Part shown: positions 15,461 through 25,116 of the stretch, piece by piece
Position numbering within the stretch: position 1 is the stretch's first letter
How the letters are laid out: each line of letters starts with the position of its first letter
Assembly: GCA_031290775.1 (NCBI GenBank)
Contig: JAITMX010000066.1
Span: forward strand, 1 to 34,883
Direction: 5' to 3'
Origin: Eubacteriales Family XIII. Incertae Sedis bacterium
GTDB taxonomy: Bacteria > Bacillota > Clostridia > Peptostreptococcales > Anaerovoracaceae
DNA length: 34,883 nt
Program-made: the position numbers and the translations under genes
The notes under the pieces: generated by a model
Told to the model about the DNA's origin: nothing
The model's database searches: none
The model's input: only the letters and a program-made list of their open reading frames with translations

Positions 15461-18154
15461 ATGAAAGAACTTGCGAAAACTTACGATCCGAAGAGTTTTG
15501 AAAAACGCATCTATGAGAATTGGGAAAAGGACGGTGATTTCCGCGCGCTGACAGACCCCGCGAAAAAACCTTTCACGATTGTCATGCCGCCGCCCAACAT
15601 CACGGGGCAGCTCCATATGGGGCACGCGCTCGACGAGACGCTGCAAGACGTGCTCACGAGATGGCGCAGGCTGCAGGGCTATTCCGCGCTTTGGCTGCCC
15701 GGGACGGACCACGCGAGCATCGCGACGGAAGTCCGGGTCGCCGACGAGATTTTTGCGAGCGAGGGCAAGACCAAGGACGAGCTTGGGCGCGAGGAGTTTT
15801 TGAAACGCGTCTGGCAGTGGAAGGAGATTTACGGGGGGCGCATCACCGAACAGCAGCGCCGCCTCGGCAACTCCTGCGACTGGGGGCGCGAGCGCTTTAC
15901 GATGGACGAGGGCTGCAACAAAGCCGTCGTCGAGTTTTTCGTGCGTTTGTACGAAAAGGGCCTCATCTACAAGGGCAGCCGGCTCATCAACTGGTGCCCG
16001 GCCTGCGGGACCTCGCTTTCGGACGCCGAGGTGGAGCATGAGGACGTGGACGGAAAGTATTGGTATATCCGCTATCCCGCAGCGGACGGCGGGGAAGGCG
16101 TCACGGTTGCGACTTCACGGCCCGAGACGATGTTTGCGGATGTCTGCATTGCCGTCAGCCCGGATGACGCGCGCTACACGGATATGGTAGGCAAGACCGT
16201 ATTTCTGCCCATCATAGGCCGTGAGATCCCCATCATCGCGGACTCCTACCCAGACCCGGAAAAAGGGACGGGCGCGGTCAAGATCACGCCCGCGCACGAC
16301 CCCAACGACTTTGAGGTCGGCGAGCGGCACGGCCTGCCCCAGCCCGTCTGCATCGGCTTCGACGCAAAGATGACGGCGGAGGCCGGCGTATACGAGGGGC
16401 TTGACCGTTTTGAATGCCGCAAGCAATGGGTCGCCGCGCTTGACGAGGCGGGTTTCCTTGTGAAGACGGAAGACGTCGTCATTCCGACAGGGCATTGCTA
16501 CCGCTGCGCGACGGTCGTCGAGCCGATGGTCAGCGAGCAGTGGTTTGTGCGCATGGAGGCGCTTGCCAAGCCCGCGATAGAAGCGGCAAAGCGCGGCGAT
16601 CTCAAGCACGTGCCCGCGCGTTTTGAAAAAACCTACCTGCACTGGCTCGAGGAAATCCGCGACTGGTGCATCAGCCGCCAGCTCTGGTGGGGGCACCGCA
16701 TCCCGGCTTGGTACTGCGGCGCCTGCGGCGGGGTTGCCGTCGCGCGGGAAAGACCGGATGCCTGCCCGGCCTGCGGCGTGCGGGGCGGCGAGGGCGGCGC
16801 GCTGCGGCAGGACGAGGACGTTTTGGACACCTGGTTTTCATCCGGGCTCTGGCCTTTTTCGACGCTCGGCTGGCCCGAGGACACGCCGGACCTGCGGTAT
16901 TTCTTTCCGACGAGCGTGCTCGTGACGGGCTACGACATCATCTTTTTCTGGGTCGTCCGCATGGTGTTCAGCGCGATCGAAACGCTTGGCGAGCCCCCCT
17001 TCGAGTACGTGTTTGTGCACGGCCTTGTGCGCGACGGGCTTGGGCGCAAGATGAGCAAATCCCTCGGCAACGGCGTCGACCCGATCGAAGTCATCGAGGC
17101 CTACGGCGCGGATGCCCTGCGGTTTTTCCTGCTCAATGGCAGCGCGGCCGGCAGCGATATGCGCTTCATCATGAAAAACGTGGAGTCCACGCGCAATTTC
17201 GCGAACAAACTCTGGAACGCGTCGCGTTTTGCGCTCATGAACCTCGGGGACGATTCCGCCGCCATACCGCCGCTGTCCGCTGTCCCCCGCGCGGAGTTGC
17301 GCGACGAGGACCGATGGATGCTCGCAAAGTCGGAAAGCGTGGCGGCGGCGGCCACGGAAAACCTCGAAAAGTTTGAGCTTTCGGTCGCGACGCAAAAGAT
17401 ACACGATTTGATTCGAGACGAATACTGCGATTGGTACATTGAGCTCGTCAAGCCACGGCTTTACGGGGAAGACGAAGAGGCGAAGGCTGTCTGCCGCGCC
17501 GTGCTCGTGTATGTGCTTTCGGACTTGCTCAGGCTGCTGCATCCTTTCATGCCCTTCATCACGGAAGAAATCTGGGGCTACCTCGGCAAACCGGGCAAGC
17601 TGATATGCGACGTTTGGCCGACGGCGCGGGGCTTTGCCGACGACGCGGATTTTGCCGCCGCTTCCGCAAAGATAGAGATGACGAAGGACGTGATTCGGGC
17701 GGTGCGCAATATCCGCGCCGAGGCAAACGCGGCGCCGGCGCGCAAGCTGCCCATCCTCATCAAACTCGACCCGAAAACGGGCGGGGCGGCCCGCGCCGCG
17801 CTGGGCGGGGACGCCGCCGCGCACATCAAGGGCCTTGCGGGCGTTTCGGACGTGCGCCTCACGGCGGACGAGGCGGATGTGCCGGAAGAGTCGGCATCCG
17901 CGATCATAGGCGGCCTTGTGGTTTATGTGCCGCTTGACGAGCTCATCGACTTTGCGGCGGAACGCGAAAGGCTTGAAAAGGAGCGGGCAAGGCTTGAGGG
18001 CGAAACGCTGCGCCTGTCGGGCAAACTCGCAAACGGGGGCTTCACGGCAAAGGCGCCCGCGCAGGTCATCGAGGCCGAGCGCGCAAAGCTCGCGGCGGCG
18101 GAAGAAGCGCTCGCGAAAGTGGCGGCCCGCTTGCTCGCGGTAAAGGGCAAATAA
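15461..18154 (+). CDS. valS: Valyl-tRNA synthetase
   Basis: This class I synthetase charges tRNA-Val. The 897-aa protein has PPPNITGQLHMGHALDETLQ with the HIGH motif as HMGH (residues 52-55), an editing domain with the TSRPETMFADVCIAV segment, a Cys cluster (CGACGG...CPACG, 730-760 in base offset), the KMSKS loop (530-534), the anticodon-binding domain, and a C-terminal coiled-coil arm rich in Glu, Arg and Ala. The ATG follows AGGGAAGC six bases after larC. No T-box leader is present, so its control must differ from many Bacillota valS genes. There is no sign of damage. Confidence 0.96.
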   Translation: MKELAKTYDPKSFEKRIYENWEKDGDFRALTDPAKKPFTIVMPPPNITGQLHMGHALDETLQDVLTRWRRLQGYSALWLPGTDHASIATEVRVADEIFASEGKTKDELGREEFLKRVWQWKEIYGGRITEQQRRLGNSCDWGRERFTMDEGCNKAVVEFFVRLYEKGLIYKGSRLINWCPACGTSLSDAEVEHEDVDGKYWYIRYPAADGGEGVTVATSRPETMFADVCIAVSPDDARYTDMVGKTVFLPIIGREIPIIADSYPDPEKGTGAVKITPAHDPNDFEVGERHGLPQPVCIGFDAKMTAEAGVYEGLDRFECRKQWVAALDEAGFLVKTEDVVIPTGHCYRCATVVEPMVSEQWFVRMEALAKPAIEAAKRGDLKHVPARFEKTYLHWLEEIRDWCISRQLWWGHRIPAWYCGACGGVAVARERPDACPACGVRGGEGGALRQDEDVLDTWFSSGLWPFSTLGWPEDTPDLRYFFPTSVLVTGYDIIFFWVVRMVFSAIETLGEPPFEYVFVHGLVRDGLGRKMSKSLGNGVDPIEVIEAYGADALRFFLLNGSAAGSDMRFIMKNVESTRNFANKLWNASRFALMNLGDDSAAIPPLSAVPRAELRDEDRWMLAKSESVAAAATENLEKFELSVATQKIHDLIRDEYCDWYIELVKPRLYGEDEEAKAVCRAVLVYVLSDLLRLLHPFMPFITEEIWGYLGKPGKLICDVWPTARGFADDADFAAASAKIEMTKDVIRAVRNIRAEANAAPARKLPILIKLDPKTGGAARAALGGDAAAHIKGLAGVSDVRLTADEADVPEESASAIIGGLVVYVPLDELIDFAAERERLEKERARLEGETLRLSGKLANGGFTAKAPAQVIEAERAKLAAAEEALAKVAARLLAVKGK

Positions 18155-18232
18155 GTGTGAATAATTATGTTGTTTAAGAATGATTTATGGCGAAATTTGC
18201 GCGGTCGCATACCGACCGCAGGGTGGTAAACC

Positions 18233-19936
18233 ATGCCCATCATCGGTATCGATCTCGGAACGACAAACAGCCTCGTGTCCTGCATGACGCCGGACGGCCC
18301 CGTCGTGATCCCCAATTCTTTCGGGGATCATTTGACGCCTTCGGTCGTCAGCGTCCTCGCGGACGGAGAGATACTGACAGGCAAGATTGCGGCCGAGCGG
18401 CGTTTCACGGACCCGCTGAATACGGCCTCCGTATTCAAGCGCGGCATGGGCACGAAAAAGGAATACAAGCTCGGCGGCCGCGTTTTTTTGCCGGAGGAGC
18501 TTTCTTCCTTCATCGTGAAAAAGCTCAAGGAGGACGCGGAGGTCTTTCTCGGCGAGCCGGTGGCTGAGGCGGTGATCAGCTGCCCCGCCTATTTTGGTGA
18601 GGCGCAGCGCCGCGCCACCAAGACGGCGGGCGAGCTTGCGGGGCTGAAAGTCGAACGCATCGTCAGCGAGCCGACAGCGGCGGCAATCGCCTACGGCTTG
18701 CACGAGCGCGGAGGCTCCTCAAAGTTCCTCATCTTCGATTTGGGCGGCGGGACGTTCGATGTTTCGATCCTCGAATACTCTGGCAGCATCATGGAAGTGC
18801 GCGCCGTGGCCGGGGACAACTATCTCGGCGGCGAAGATTTCACAAGCGTGCTGGAAGCGCTTTTTCTGGCGCGGTTCAAGCTGAAGGAAGCCGCGCTCGC
18901 GCCTTTGGAAAGGGCGGCGCTTTACAAGGCGGCGGAGGCCGCGAAACGCGCTTTTTCCAAGGAGCGCACGTTCACGATGCGGGTCACGGTCGGCGGGGAG
19001 CCGATGGAGGCGGCGTTTGCCGCAGCTGAGTTTGAGGATTACTGCGAGCCGCTGCTGACGCGCCTGAAAACGCCGGTGATCCGGACGCTTTCAGACGCGT
19101 CGCTGCGCGCCTCGGACATCGACGCGGTCGTGCTCGTCGGCGGCGCGGCAAAGATGCCTGTCATACGCAATTTTGTCGGCAAGCTCTTCGGCTTGATTCC
19201 CTCGTCCACGATCGACCCGGACGAGGCGGTCGCGATCGGCGCCGGTATTCAGGCGGCGATGAAGGAGCGCAACGAAACGGTGAGGGAGCTTTTGCTCACG
19301 GATGTCTGCAGCTATACGCTCGGCATCGAGACGGCGCACCGCCAGCCGAGCGGGCTCATTCGCTCGGGGCTCTATTCGCCGATCATCGAACGCAATACGG
19401 TCATCCCGGCTTCGCGGGCCGAAAAGTTTTATACGATGCACGACGGCCAGGAACAGATTGACGTCAAGATTTACCAGGGCGAGTCGCGCAATACGCGGGA
19501 CAATGTTTTTCTCGGCAATCTTGAAATCTCCGTGCCGCCGCGCCCGGCGGGCGAGGAGTGCGTCGAGGTGCGTTTCACCTACGACATCAACGGCATCCTC
19601 GAAGCCATCGTGACGGCCGGTTCGACGGGCGATCTGCACAGCATTGTGATCGAAAAAAATCCGGGCGCCATGTCGGAGGGGGAGATACGCGAGAGCCTCG
19701 AAGCGCTGAAGGCGCTCAAGATCCATCCGCGCGACAAGGATGAGTACCGCTTCCTGCTCGAAAAAGGGGAACGCCTTTACGTGGAACAGACGGGGGAGAG
19801 GCGGCAGTTTGTCGCGGAGGCCCTCGCGTCGTTTGAGGAAACGCTTGAACGCCAGGACTGGGCGGAGATTGAAACAGCCGCCGCAAAGCTCAGGGAGATT
19901 TTCGAGGAGCTGGAGCACACCGATGAATCCTTCTGA
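18233..19936 (+). CDS. Hsp70-family chaperone, HscC-like
   Basis: This is an Hsp70 ATPase-chaperone of 567 aa, about 40-70 aa shorter than DnaK and close to the HscC branch. It shows GIDLGTTNSLV (phosphate loop 1), CPAYFGEAQRRATK, EPTAAAIAYGL, DLGGGTFDVSIL (phosphate loop 2), VVLVGGAAKMPVIR (adenosine motif), then a shortened substrate-binding domain with FYTMHDGQEQIDVKIYQGE and a helical lid that lacks the DnaK C-terminal tail. RBS GGTGG precedes the ATG. A hairpin, GCGGTCG-catac-CGACCGC (18201-18219), lies in the leader. It overlaps the next gene by 14 bases; that gene encodes its likely J-type partner. Confidence 0.9.
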   Translation: MPIIGIDLGTTNSLVSCMTPDGPVVIPNSFGDHLTPSVVSVLADGEILTGKIAAERRFTDPLNTASVFKRGMGTKKEYKLGGRVFLPEELSSFIVKKLKEDAEVFLGEPVAEAVISCPAYFGEAQRRATKTAGELAGLKVERIVSEPTAAAIAYGLHERGGSSKFLIFDLGGGTFDVSILEYSGSIMEVRAVAGDNYLGGEDFTSVLEALFLARFKLKEAALAPLERAALYKAAEAAKRAFSKERTFTMRVTVGGEPMEAAFAAAEFEDYCEPLLTRLKTPVIRTLSDASLRASDIDAVVLVGGAAKMPVIRNFVGKLFGLIPSSTIDPDEAVAIGAGIQAAMKERNETVRELLLTDVCSYTLGIETAHRQPSGLIRSGLYSPIIERNTVIPASRAEKFYTMHDGQEQIDVKIYQGESRNTRDNVFLGNLEISVPPRPAGEECVEVRFTYDINGILEAIVTAGSTGDLHSIVIEKNPGAMSEGEIRESLEALKALKIHPRDKDEYRFLLEKGERLYVEQTGERRQFVAEALASFEETLERQDWAEIETAAAKLREIFEELEHTDESF

Positions 19937-22898
19937 AATATGGGCGCTGCTCGGCGTCCCGCCTACGAAGGACGCGGCCGAGATACGGGAAGCCTACCTG
20001 AAAGCCTTGCCGGACCACCACCCCGAGGACGACCCCGCGGGCTTTTTGAAACTGCGCGCGGGGTATGAAGAGGCGCTCAAGGCGGCTGGGGATTCGGGGC
20101 CGGCTGGGGGGGAGCGGGAAGCGGACGACCCGATAGCCTTTGCGATCAAGGCGATTTTGGATGATTTTCCGCGGCGCATGGACGAGGCGGCGTGGCGCGG
20201 CGTATTGAATGTGGACGCGAATACCGGGATCGACCGCCAAGAGGACGTTTCGGAAAAACTGCTCACCGCGCTCATGGACGACTATTATCTCCCGAGGCGG
20301 ATCTGGCGGTATTTCGACGAGGCCTTCGCCTGGTCGGCACGCGCCTCCCGGCTGAAAGAGACGTTCCATCCGAGATTCATCGAATACGTGCTGGATGGCG
20401 CCCGCTATGAGCGCGCCGTGCGGGATGTTTTTTTTGACTACAGCCGGGATGCCGGGGAGGATTTCGACGGCTTCATCGATGCCTGCTACAAATTTTCAAA
20501 GGCTTTGCAGGAAAATGACATGGGCGAGGCCGCAAGGCTTGTGGCCCAAAATACCGGAAAACTCTTTGCGCATCCCGATTATCGGCTTTTGATTGCCCGC
20601 ATGCATACCTTGCGGGGGGAGTATGGACAATCTCTCGCGATTTTGCGGGAATTGGACGAGGCCTATCCAAATGACCCGTACATCCTTGCCGCGATCGGCG
20701 GCTCTCTCTTGAATGAGGAAAAATTTGAAGCGGCGCTTGCGGTGTATTTGCGCATACTCGATGCCGATGCGGGGTTTTATGCCGCCCGGCTCGGGGCGGC
20801 GCGCGCGCGGCTGGCGACCGGCGCTTTGGAAGAGGCAAAAGCAAATGCCTACGGCCTTCTCATGGACGACCCCTGCGATGTCGGCGCCATGGGCCTCTTT
20901 GGCGCGGCAAACGAGGCGCTCGTCCCGATCTTCCGCGGGCGGTTAGACAAAGACGCGGGGGACGCGGATGCGCGTTACAAACTTGCAAGCTGCTGCTTCA
21001 ACCTCGGCGACCATGCGGCGGCTTTTGGCCTAATCGCGGATGAAACGCCAGACGAAGCGCACCTCGCGAAGCATTGCGAACTCTATGCCGATCTGTATAT
21101 TTTGACGCACGGCGAGCTGACGGAAGAAGACCGGCGGCTTCTGCTTGAATATGTCAAGGCGTGGGAGGAAAACGAAACCGACCGCCAGCGGTTCCGGTTT
21201 CTGCCCGACAAATATCTGCGCCTCGGCATGGACGAGGCGGCGCTTCAAAAAGCGGACGTCCTTTTGCGTGAGTTTCCGGGCGATCCGGAGATTTGCCGCG
21301 TGAACGCGGCGACTTTTCAGCGCCGCTCCGATTCGCACGCCGCTTTTCGCGCCATTGCGGAGGGGCTTGCGCAAAATCCGTCCCACGCCGGCCTGCTGTC
21401 CGTTGAGGCGCTGCTCCTTGAAGAAACAGGCAACCTTGATACAGCCGCGAACAGCGCGGAAGCCTCGCTGCGGAGCTATCCCTACAATCTTTCGATGTGG
21501 GAGCTGCTCGGCCGGCTTTATGAGCGTTCGGGCAAGTACGGCGAAGTCCTGAAGGTCGTGCAGCGCGCCGAAGCGGCGGGGCTTTGCGGCAGCGGGCTTT
21601 CGCTGATGAAGGCGGTCGCGCTTTTTGAAACGGACGGCCCGAAAGAAGAGGCGCAGGCGCTGTTTGAAGAAGCAAAGGGCCTATATCCCGATAAAGAGGC
21701 CGTGCTCGAAAAACTTGGAATCCTGTACGCGAGGGGGGGGCGCGTGTCGGAAGCCGCAGAGTTGTTTGACAGGCTCATAGAGCTGCGCGAAACGCCCTAC
21801 GCATATCTGCTGCGCGGTTGGCTTTTTGCAAACTTTCCGAAGACGACGGACTCGTTTGGGAAAGCGCGCGCGCGTTTGAACTTCAAAAAAGCGATCGAAT
21901 TGGACGGGCATTACGCGCCGGCTTGGTACCAGCTCGGCGTTTTGGCCTACGATGAGGGGCAGATGGAGGAAGCATCTGCGGATTTCCAAAGGACGCTTGA
22001 CGCCGACCCCGGTTTTTCGGATGTGCATCTGTATCTTGCGATTGCGCATAAAGCGTCCGGCGACATCGAAAGCGCGCTGCGCGCCCTTGACGAAGGCATG
22101 GCGCTTGCGAAAGAAAATGATGAAGCCGCATACAACCGCCTGTTTCTGAAAAAGTCGGATTTTTTGTATGAGGACCATCGATATGAGGCGCTTGCCGCTC
22201 TCGGCGAAGCGCCGGCGGCAGGCGCAGACGAAGAGCAGCCTCAATACAGCCGAATCGGAATGTTCGCCTATGCCTGTTATGAAATCGGCGATGACGTGCG
22301 CGCGGAAGCCTTGTTTCAGGAGGCCTTGGCCGCGCTGCCGGCCGGCAAGGAACCAAGCGATGCGGACAGGAAGCAATTGTATGTCCGGTACGCGGAATTT
22401 TTACAGACCGCAAAGCGCGATCCCGAAGCGGCGCTGCCGTATTTTGCGCACGCGTACGAGGGGTCGGACACCTTTCGCGATGTCGTCGAACTTGCGCGGG
22501 CGTATGCCGCCGCAGGCCGGCAAAAGGAAGCGGAAAAGCTGTACCGGGCTAGGCTTTCGATGCGGCGGGGCGGCGCGGCTTTTCAAAAACCGCAAAACCC
22601 GGCCAAAGACCGGGCCGATACCGCTTGCGCCGACTGCATGACGGGCGAGTGTTTTTTTGGGCTGGGAATGTATCGGCAGGCGAAGAGGCATCTGCTGCGG
22701 GCAGTGCGCGATGCGGGAAACTGCACGCTATGCGCGAAGCGCGTTTGCCATGAGGCTTTGTTTGCGCTTGCGAAGATTTCGCTTGCGGAGGGCGACCCGG
22801 AGGCGGCGCGCGCGTATTACGGCCATGTCGTCTCGGCCGTGCGCGACCGCGCCTACCTCGAAGCGGCCGCGTTGTTTGGATCTGGGCAGGGAGTTTGA
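19923..22898 (+). CDS. J-domain-like protein with long TPR array
   Basis: This 991-aa protein starts with a J-like domain: EIWALLGVPPTKDAAEIREA, then HHPEDDPAGFLKLRAGYEEA. The catalytic HPD motif is HPE (residues 33-35), as in the divergent J proteins that pair with HscC-type Hsp70s (DjlB/DjlC in E. coli). The rest is built of TPR-like helical repeats, for example residues about 225-330 and 560-830. Near residues 900-940 a cysteine cluster (CADCMTGEC and CTLCAKRVC) may bind zinc. The ATG lies inside the Hsp70 gene with a GGAG upstream, so the two proteins are translated together and probably work together, with the TPRs recruiting clients. Confidence 0.82.
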   Translation: MNPSEIWALLGVPPTKDAAEIREAYLKALPDHHPEDDPAGFLKLRAGYEEALKAAGDSGPAGGEREADDPIAFAIKAILDDFPRRMDEAAWRGVLNVDANTGIDRQEDVSEKLLTALMDDYYLPRRIWRYFDEAFAWSARASRLKETFHPRFIEYVLDGARYERAVRDVFFDYSRDAGEDFDGFIDACYKFSKALQENDMGEAARLVAQNTGKLFAHPDYRLLIARMHTLRGEYGQSLAILRELDEAYPNDPYILAAIGGSLLNEEKFEAALAVYLRILDADAGFYAARLGAARARLATGALEEAKANAYGLLMDDPCDVGAMGLFGAANEALVPIFRGRLDKDAGDADARYKLASCCFNLGDHAAAFGLIADETPDEAHLAKHCELYADLYILTHGELTEEDRRLLLEYVKAWEENETDRQRFRFLPDKYLRLGMDEAALQKADVLLREFPGDPEICRVNAATFQRRSDSHAAFRAIAEGLAQNPSHAGLLSVEALLLEETGNLDTAANSAEASLRSYPYNLSMWELLGRLYERSGKYGEVLKVVQRAEAAGLCGSGLSLMKAVALFETDGPKEEAQALFEEAKGLYPDKEAVLEKLGILYARGGRVSEAAELFDRLIELRETPYAYLLRGWLFANFPKTTDSFGKARARLNFKKAIELDGHYAPAWYQLGVLAYDEGQMEEASADFQRTLDADPGFSDVHLYLAIAHKASGDIESALRALDEGMALAKENDEAAYNRLFLKKSDFLYEDHRYEALAALGEAPAAGADEEQPQYSRIGMFAYACYEIGDDVRAEALFQEALAALPAGKEPSDADRKQLYVRYAEFLQTAKRDPEAALPYFAHAYEGSDTFRDVVELARAYAAAGRQKEAEKLYRARLSMRRGGAAFQKPQNPAKDRADTACADCMTGECFFGLGMYRQAKRHLLRAVRDAGNCTLCAKRVCHEALFALAKISLAEGDPEAARAYYGHVVSAVRDRAYLEAAALFGSGQGV

Positions 22899-22922
22899 TT
22901 TTTATAAGGAAGCGGGAGATTG

Positions 22923-24215
22923 ATGGGCAAGGGGAACGCGCAGGGGCGCATCCATGAATATCTGAAGTTTGGCAGCAAGCTCGGGCTCGAGCGCATGGAA
23001 GCGCTGTGCGCGATGCTCGGCAGCCCTGAGAAAAAGCTGCGCGTCATCCACGTGGCAGGCACAAACGGCAAGGGTTCCGTCTGCCGCTATCTTTACGAGA
23101 CGCTGCGCGCGCTCGGCTATACGGCGGGTATTTTCACTTCGCCGTATGTGGGCGATTTTCGCGAGCGCATCGAGGCGGACGGCGAGATGATTTCCGAGGA
23201 AAAACTCGAGGCCCTGGCAGAGCTCGCGCTCGCGTCCGCTGAAACCCTCGCGCGTCGCGGCGACTCGCCGACGGAGTTTGAGATCGTGACGGCGATCGGG
23301 TTTTTGCACTTTGCGGAAATTGCCCCGGATTTTGTCGTGCTCGAGGTCGGGCTCGGGGGCCGCGGGGATTCGACAAACATCGTCAAGGCGCCGCTCGTTT
23401 CTGTCATTACGCAAATCGCGCTCGACCACACAGACAGGCTTGGCGAAACAGAGGAACAGATCGCGTTTGAAAAGGCCGGGATCATCAAGGCCGGCCGCCC
23501 CGTCGTTTCCGGCGCGGCAGGCGCCGCTGCGGCCGTCATCGCAAAAAGGGCGTATGAGCTCGGCGCGCCGCTTTTCGATTCATCCAAGATCAAGTACAAG
23601 ATCACGCAAAGGGCGCCGGGCGGCTATACGTTTGACACGGCCATCGGCGGCCGGCATTACAGCGCGATCGGGCTTTCGATGGCGGGCGAGCACCAAGTGC
23701 AAAACGCCGTGACGGCGCTTTGCGCGATCGATCTGCTGCGCGCGCAAAAATACATCGTGTCGGATGGCGATGCGCTGCGGCGCGGCATGAAAAACGCGCG
23801 GCTCCTTGCCCGCTTCTATGTCGCTTCGGAAAACCCGCTCGTCATCTTTGACGGCGCCCACAATCCGGACGGCGCGCGGGCGCTGTCAAAGACGCTGCGC
23901 GAGCTTTTGCCGGGAAAAGGCATCCTCTTTGTGGTTTCGATCCTGCGCGACAAGGCGGCGCAGGAAATGCTTGGGGAATTTGCGGGCGTAGCCGCAGGTT
24001 TTGTCGCCGCGGCGTCGAGCAACGAGCGCAGCCTCCCTGCGGCCGAGCTTGCGGGCCTCATACGCGCGTCGGGGGGCTTCGTGGCGGCGGAAGCGCCGAA
24101 TCCCGCAGAGGCGTATAATATAGCCATGGGGCTTTCGGGCGGATACGGCGCGGTCGTGTTTGCGGGTTCGCTTTACATGATCGGAGACGTCATCCGCTCC
24201 GCAGAGGGGAGGTAA
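22923..24215 (+). CDS. folC: Dihydrofolate synthase / folylpolyglutamate synthase
   Basis: FolC adds glutamate residues to dihydropteroate and reduced folates. The 430-aa Mur-ligase-like enzyme shows the P-loop GTNGKGSV (residues 46-53), FTSPYVGDFRERI, the metal/ATP segment EVGLGGRGDSTNI, TQIALDHTDRLG, FEKAGIIKAGRPVV and the C-terminal domain start FDGAHNPDGARAL. The ATG at 22923 has RBS GGAG four bases upstream. It follows the TPR gene by 24 bases and precedes a lipid kinase by four bases, so all three may share a transcript. The substrate split between synthase and polyglutamylation cannot be told from sequence. Confidence 0.94.
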   Translation: MGKGNAQGRIHEYLKFGSKLGLERMEALCAMLGSPEKKLRVIHVAGTNGKGSVCRYLYETLRALGYTAGIFTSPYVGDFRERIEADGEMISEEKLEALAELALASAETLARRGDSPTEFEIVTAIGFLHFAEIAPDFVVLEVGLGGRGDSTNIVKAPLVSVITQIALDHTDRLGETEEQIAFEKAGIIKAGRPVVSGAAGAAAAVIAKRAYELGAPLFDSSKIKYKITQRAPGGYTFDTAIGGRHYSAIGLSMAGEHQVQNAVTALCAIDLLRAQKYIVSDGDALRRGMKNARLLARFYVASENPLVIFDGAHNPDGARALSKTLRELLPGKGILFVVSILRDKAAQEMLGEFAGVAAGFVAAASSNERSLPAAELAGLIRASGGFVAAEAPNPAEAYNIAMGLSGGYGAVVFAGSLYMIGDVIRSAEGR

Positions 24216-24219
24216 AGAA

Positions 24220-25101
24220 ATGAAACGGGTGCTTTTGATTTACAATCCAAACGCCGGCAACGGCGTGATCAAAAACCATCTCGATCAGATCGTCGGGGCT
24301 TTTGAGGAGGCGGGGCTGCTCATCATCCCGTACCGGCTTGGCGGCGCGATGGACGTCGACAAGATTTTGACGGAACTGCCGATCCACGATTATTACAAGA
24401 TCATCGCTGCGGGCGGCGACGGCACGGTCAATCTCGTCGTGAACGCGATGGTGCGGCACGATATCCATATCCCGCTCGCGATTTTTCCGGCGGGCACGGC
24501 GAACGATTTGGCCGGGTATCTCGAGATTCCGACGAGCGTGGACGGCATGATCCGGGTCGCTCTGTCTGACAATTATATCAAGGCGGACGTGGGGACGGCC
24601 GGGAAACGCTGCTTCATCAATGTGCTGGCGATCGGCATGCTCGTCGACATCAGCCAACGGACAGACCCCGCGATCAAGAACACGCTGGGGCTCGGCGCCT
24701 ACTATTTGCGCGGGTTGGCGGAAGCGCCGTTTGCGCGGCCGACGCGGATACGCATCGAGGCGGATGACCGCACAATTGAAACGGAGATCAGCGCGGTCAT
24801 TGTCATGAACGGGCGCGCGGCAGGGGGCTTCAATGTGGCGCCCTACTCGGAGATCGGGGACGGCCTGCTTGACGTCGTGGTCTTTCGCAAGCTCATGCTG
24901 CCCGCCATGCTTCCGGTGCTGATCGGCGTCATGACCGGGCAGCACGCGAACGACAAACGCGTCGAATATTTCCGGACGGCGCAGCTGCATATCGAGTCCG
25001 ATGAGGACGGTGCCGTCAACACGGACATCGACGGGGAACGAGGCGACCCGCTGCCCCTCGATATTGGGGTGCTGCCGGGCCGCCTGCTCATCAATACCTG
25101 A
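24220..25101 (+). CDS. Diacylglycerol/lipid kinase family protein (YegS/DgkB-like)
   Basis: This is a soluble lipid kinase of 293 aa with the DAGK catalytic domain. Key motifs are IYNPNAGNG (residues 7-15), the nucleotide-binding GGDGTVN (65-71), FPAGTANDLAGYL, and the C-terminal beta-sandwich with NGRAAGGFNVAPYSEIGDGLLDVV read as two adjoining family motifs. DAG kinases of this type recycle diacylglycerol to phosphatidic acid, while close relatives act on other lipids. The RBS GGGGAGG precedes the ATG, which lies four bases after folC. It is the last gene of the long + strand run and faces a gene on the other strand 16 bases away. Confidence 0.88.
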   Translation: MKRVLLIYNPNAGNGVIKNHLDQIVGAFEEAGLLIIPYRLGGAMDVDKILTELPIHDYYKIIAAGGDGTVNLVVNAMVRHDIHIPLAIFPAGTANDLAGYLEIPTSVDGMIRVALSDNYIKADVGTAGKRCFINVLAIGMLVDISQRTDPAIKNTLGLGAYYLRGLAEAPFARPTRIRIEADDRTIETEISAVIVMNGRAAGGFNVAPYSEIGDGLLDVVVFRKLMLPAMLPVLIGVMTGQHANDKRVEYFRTAQLHIESDEDGAVNTDIDGERGDPLPLDIGVLPGRLLINT

Positions 25102-25116
25102 ACAATCGATTTTTGG

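Noticed and set aside
15430-15470. Programmed frameshift from larC into a larC2 frame
   Set aside because: I read all three frames after the stop: only six bases remain before valS and no LarC2-like sequence is found.
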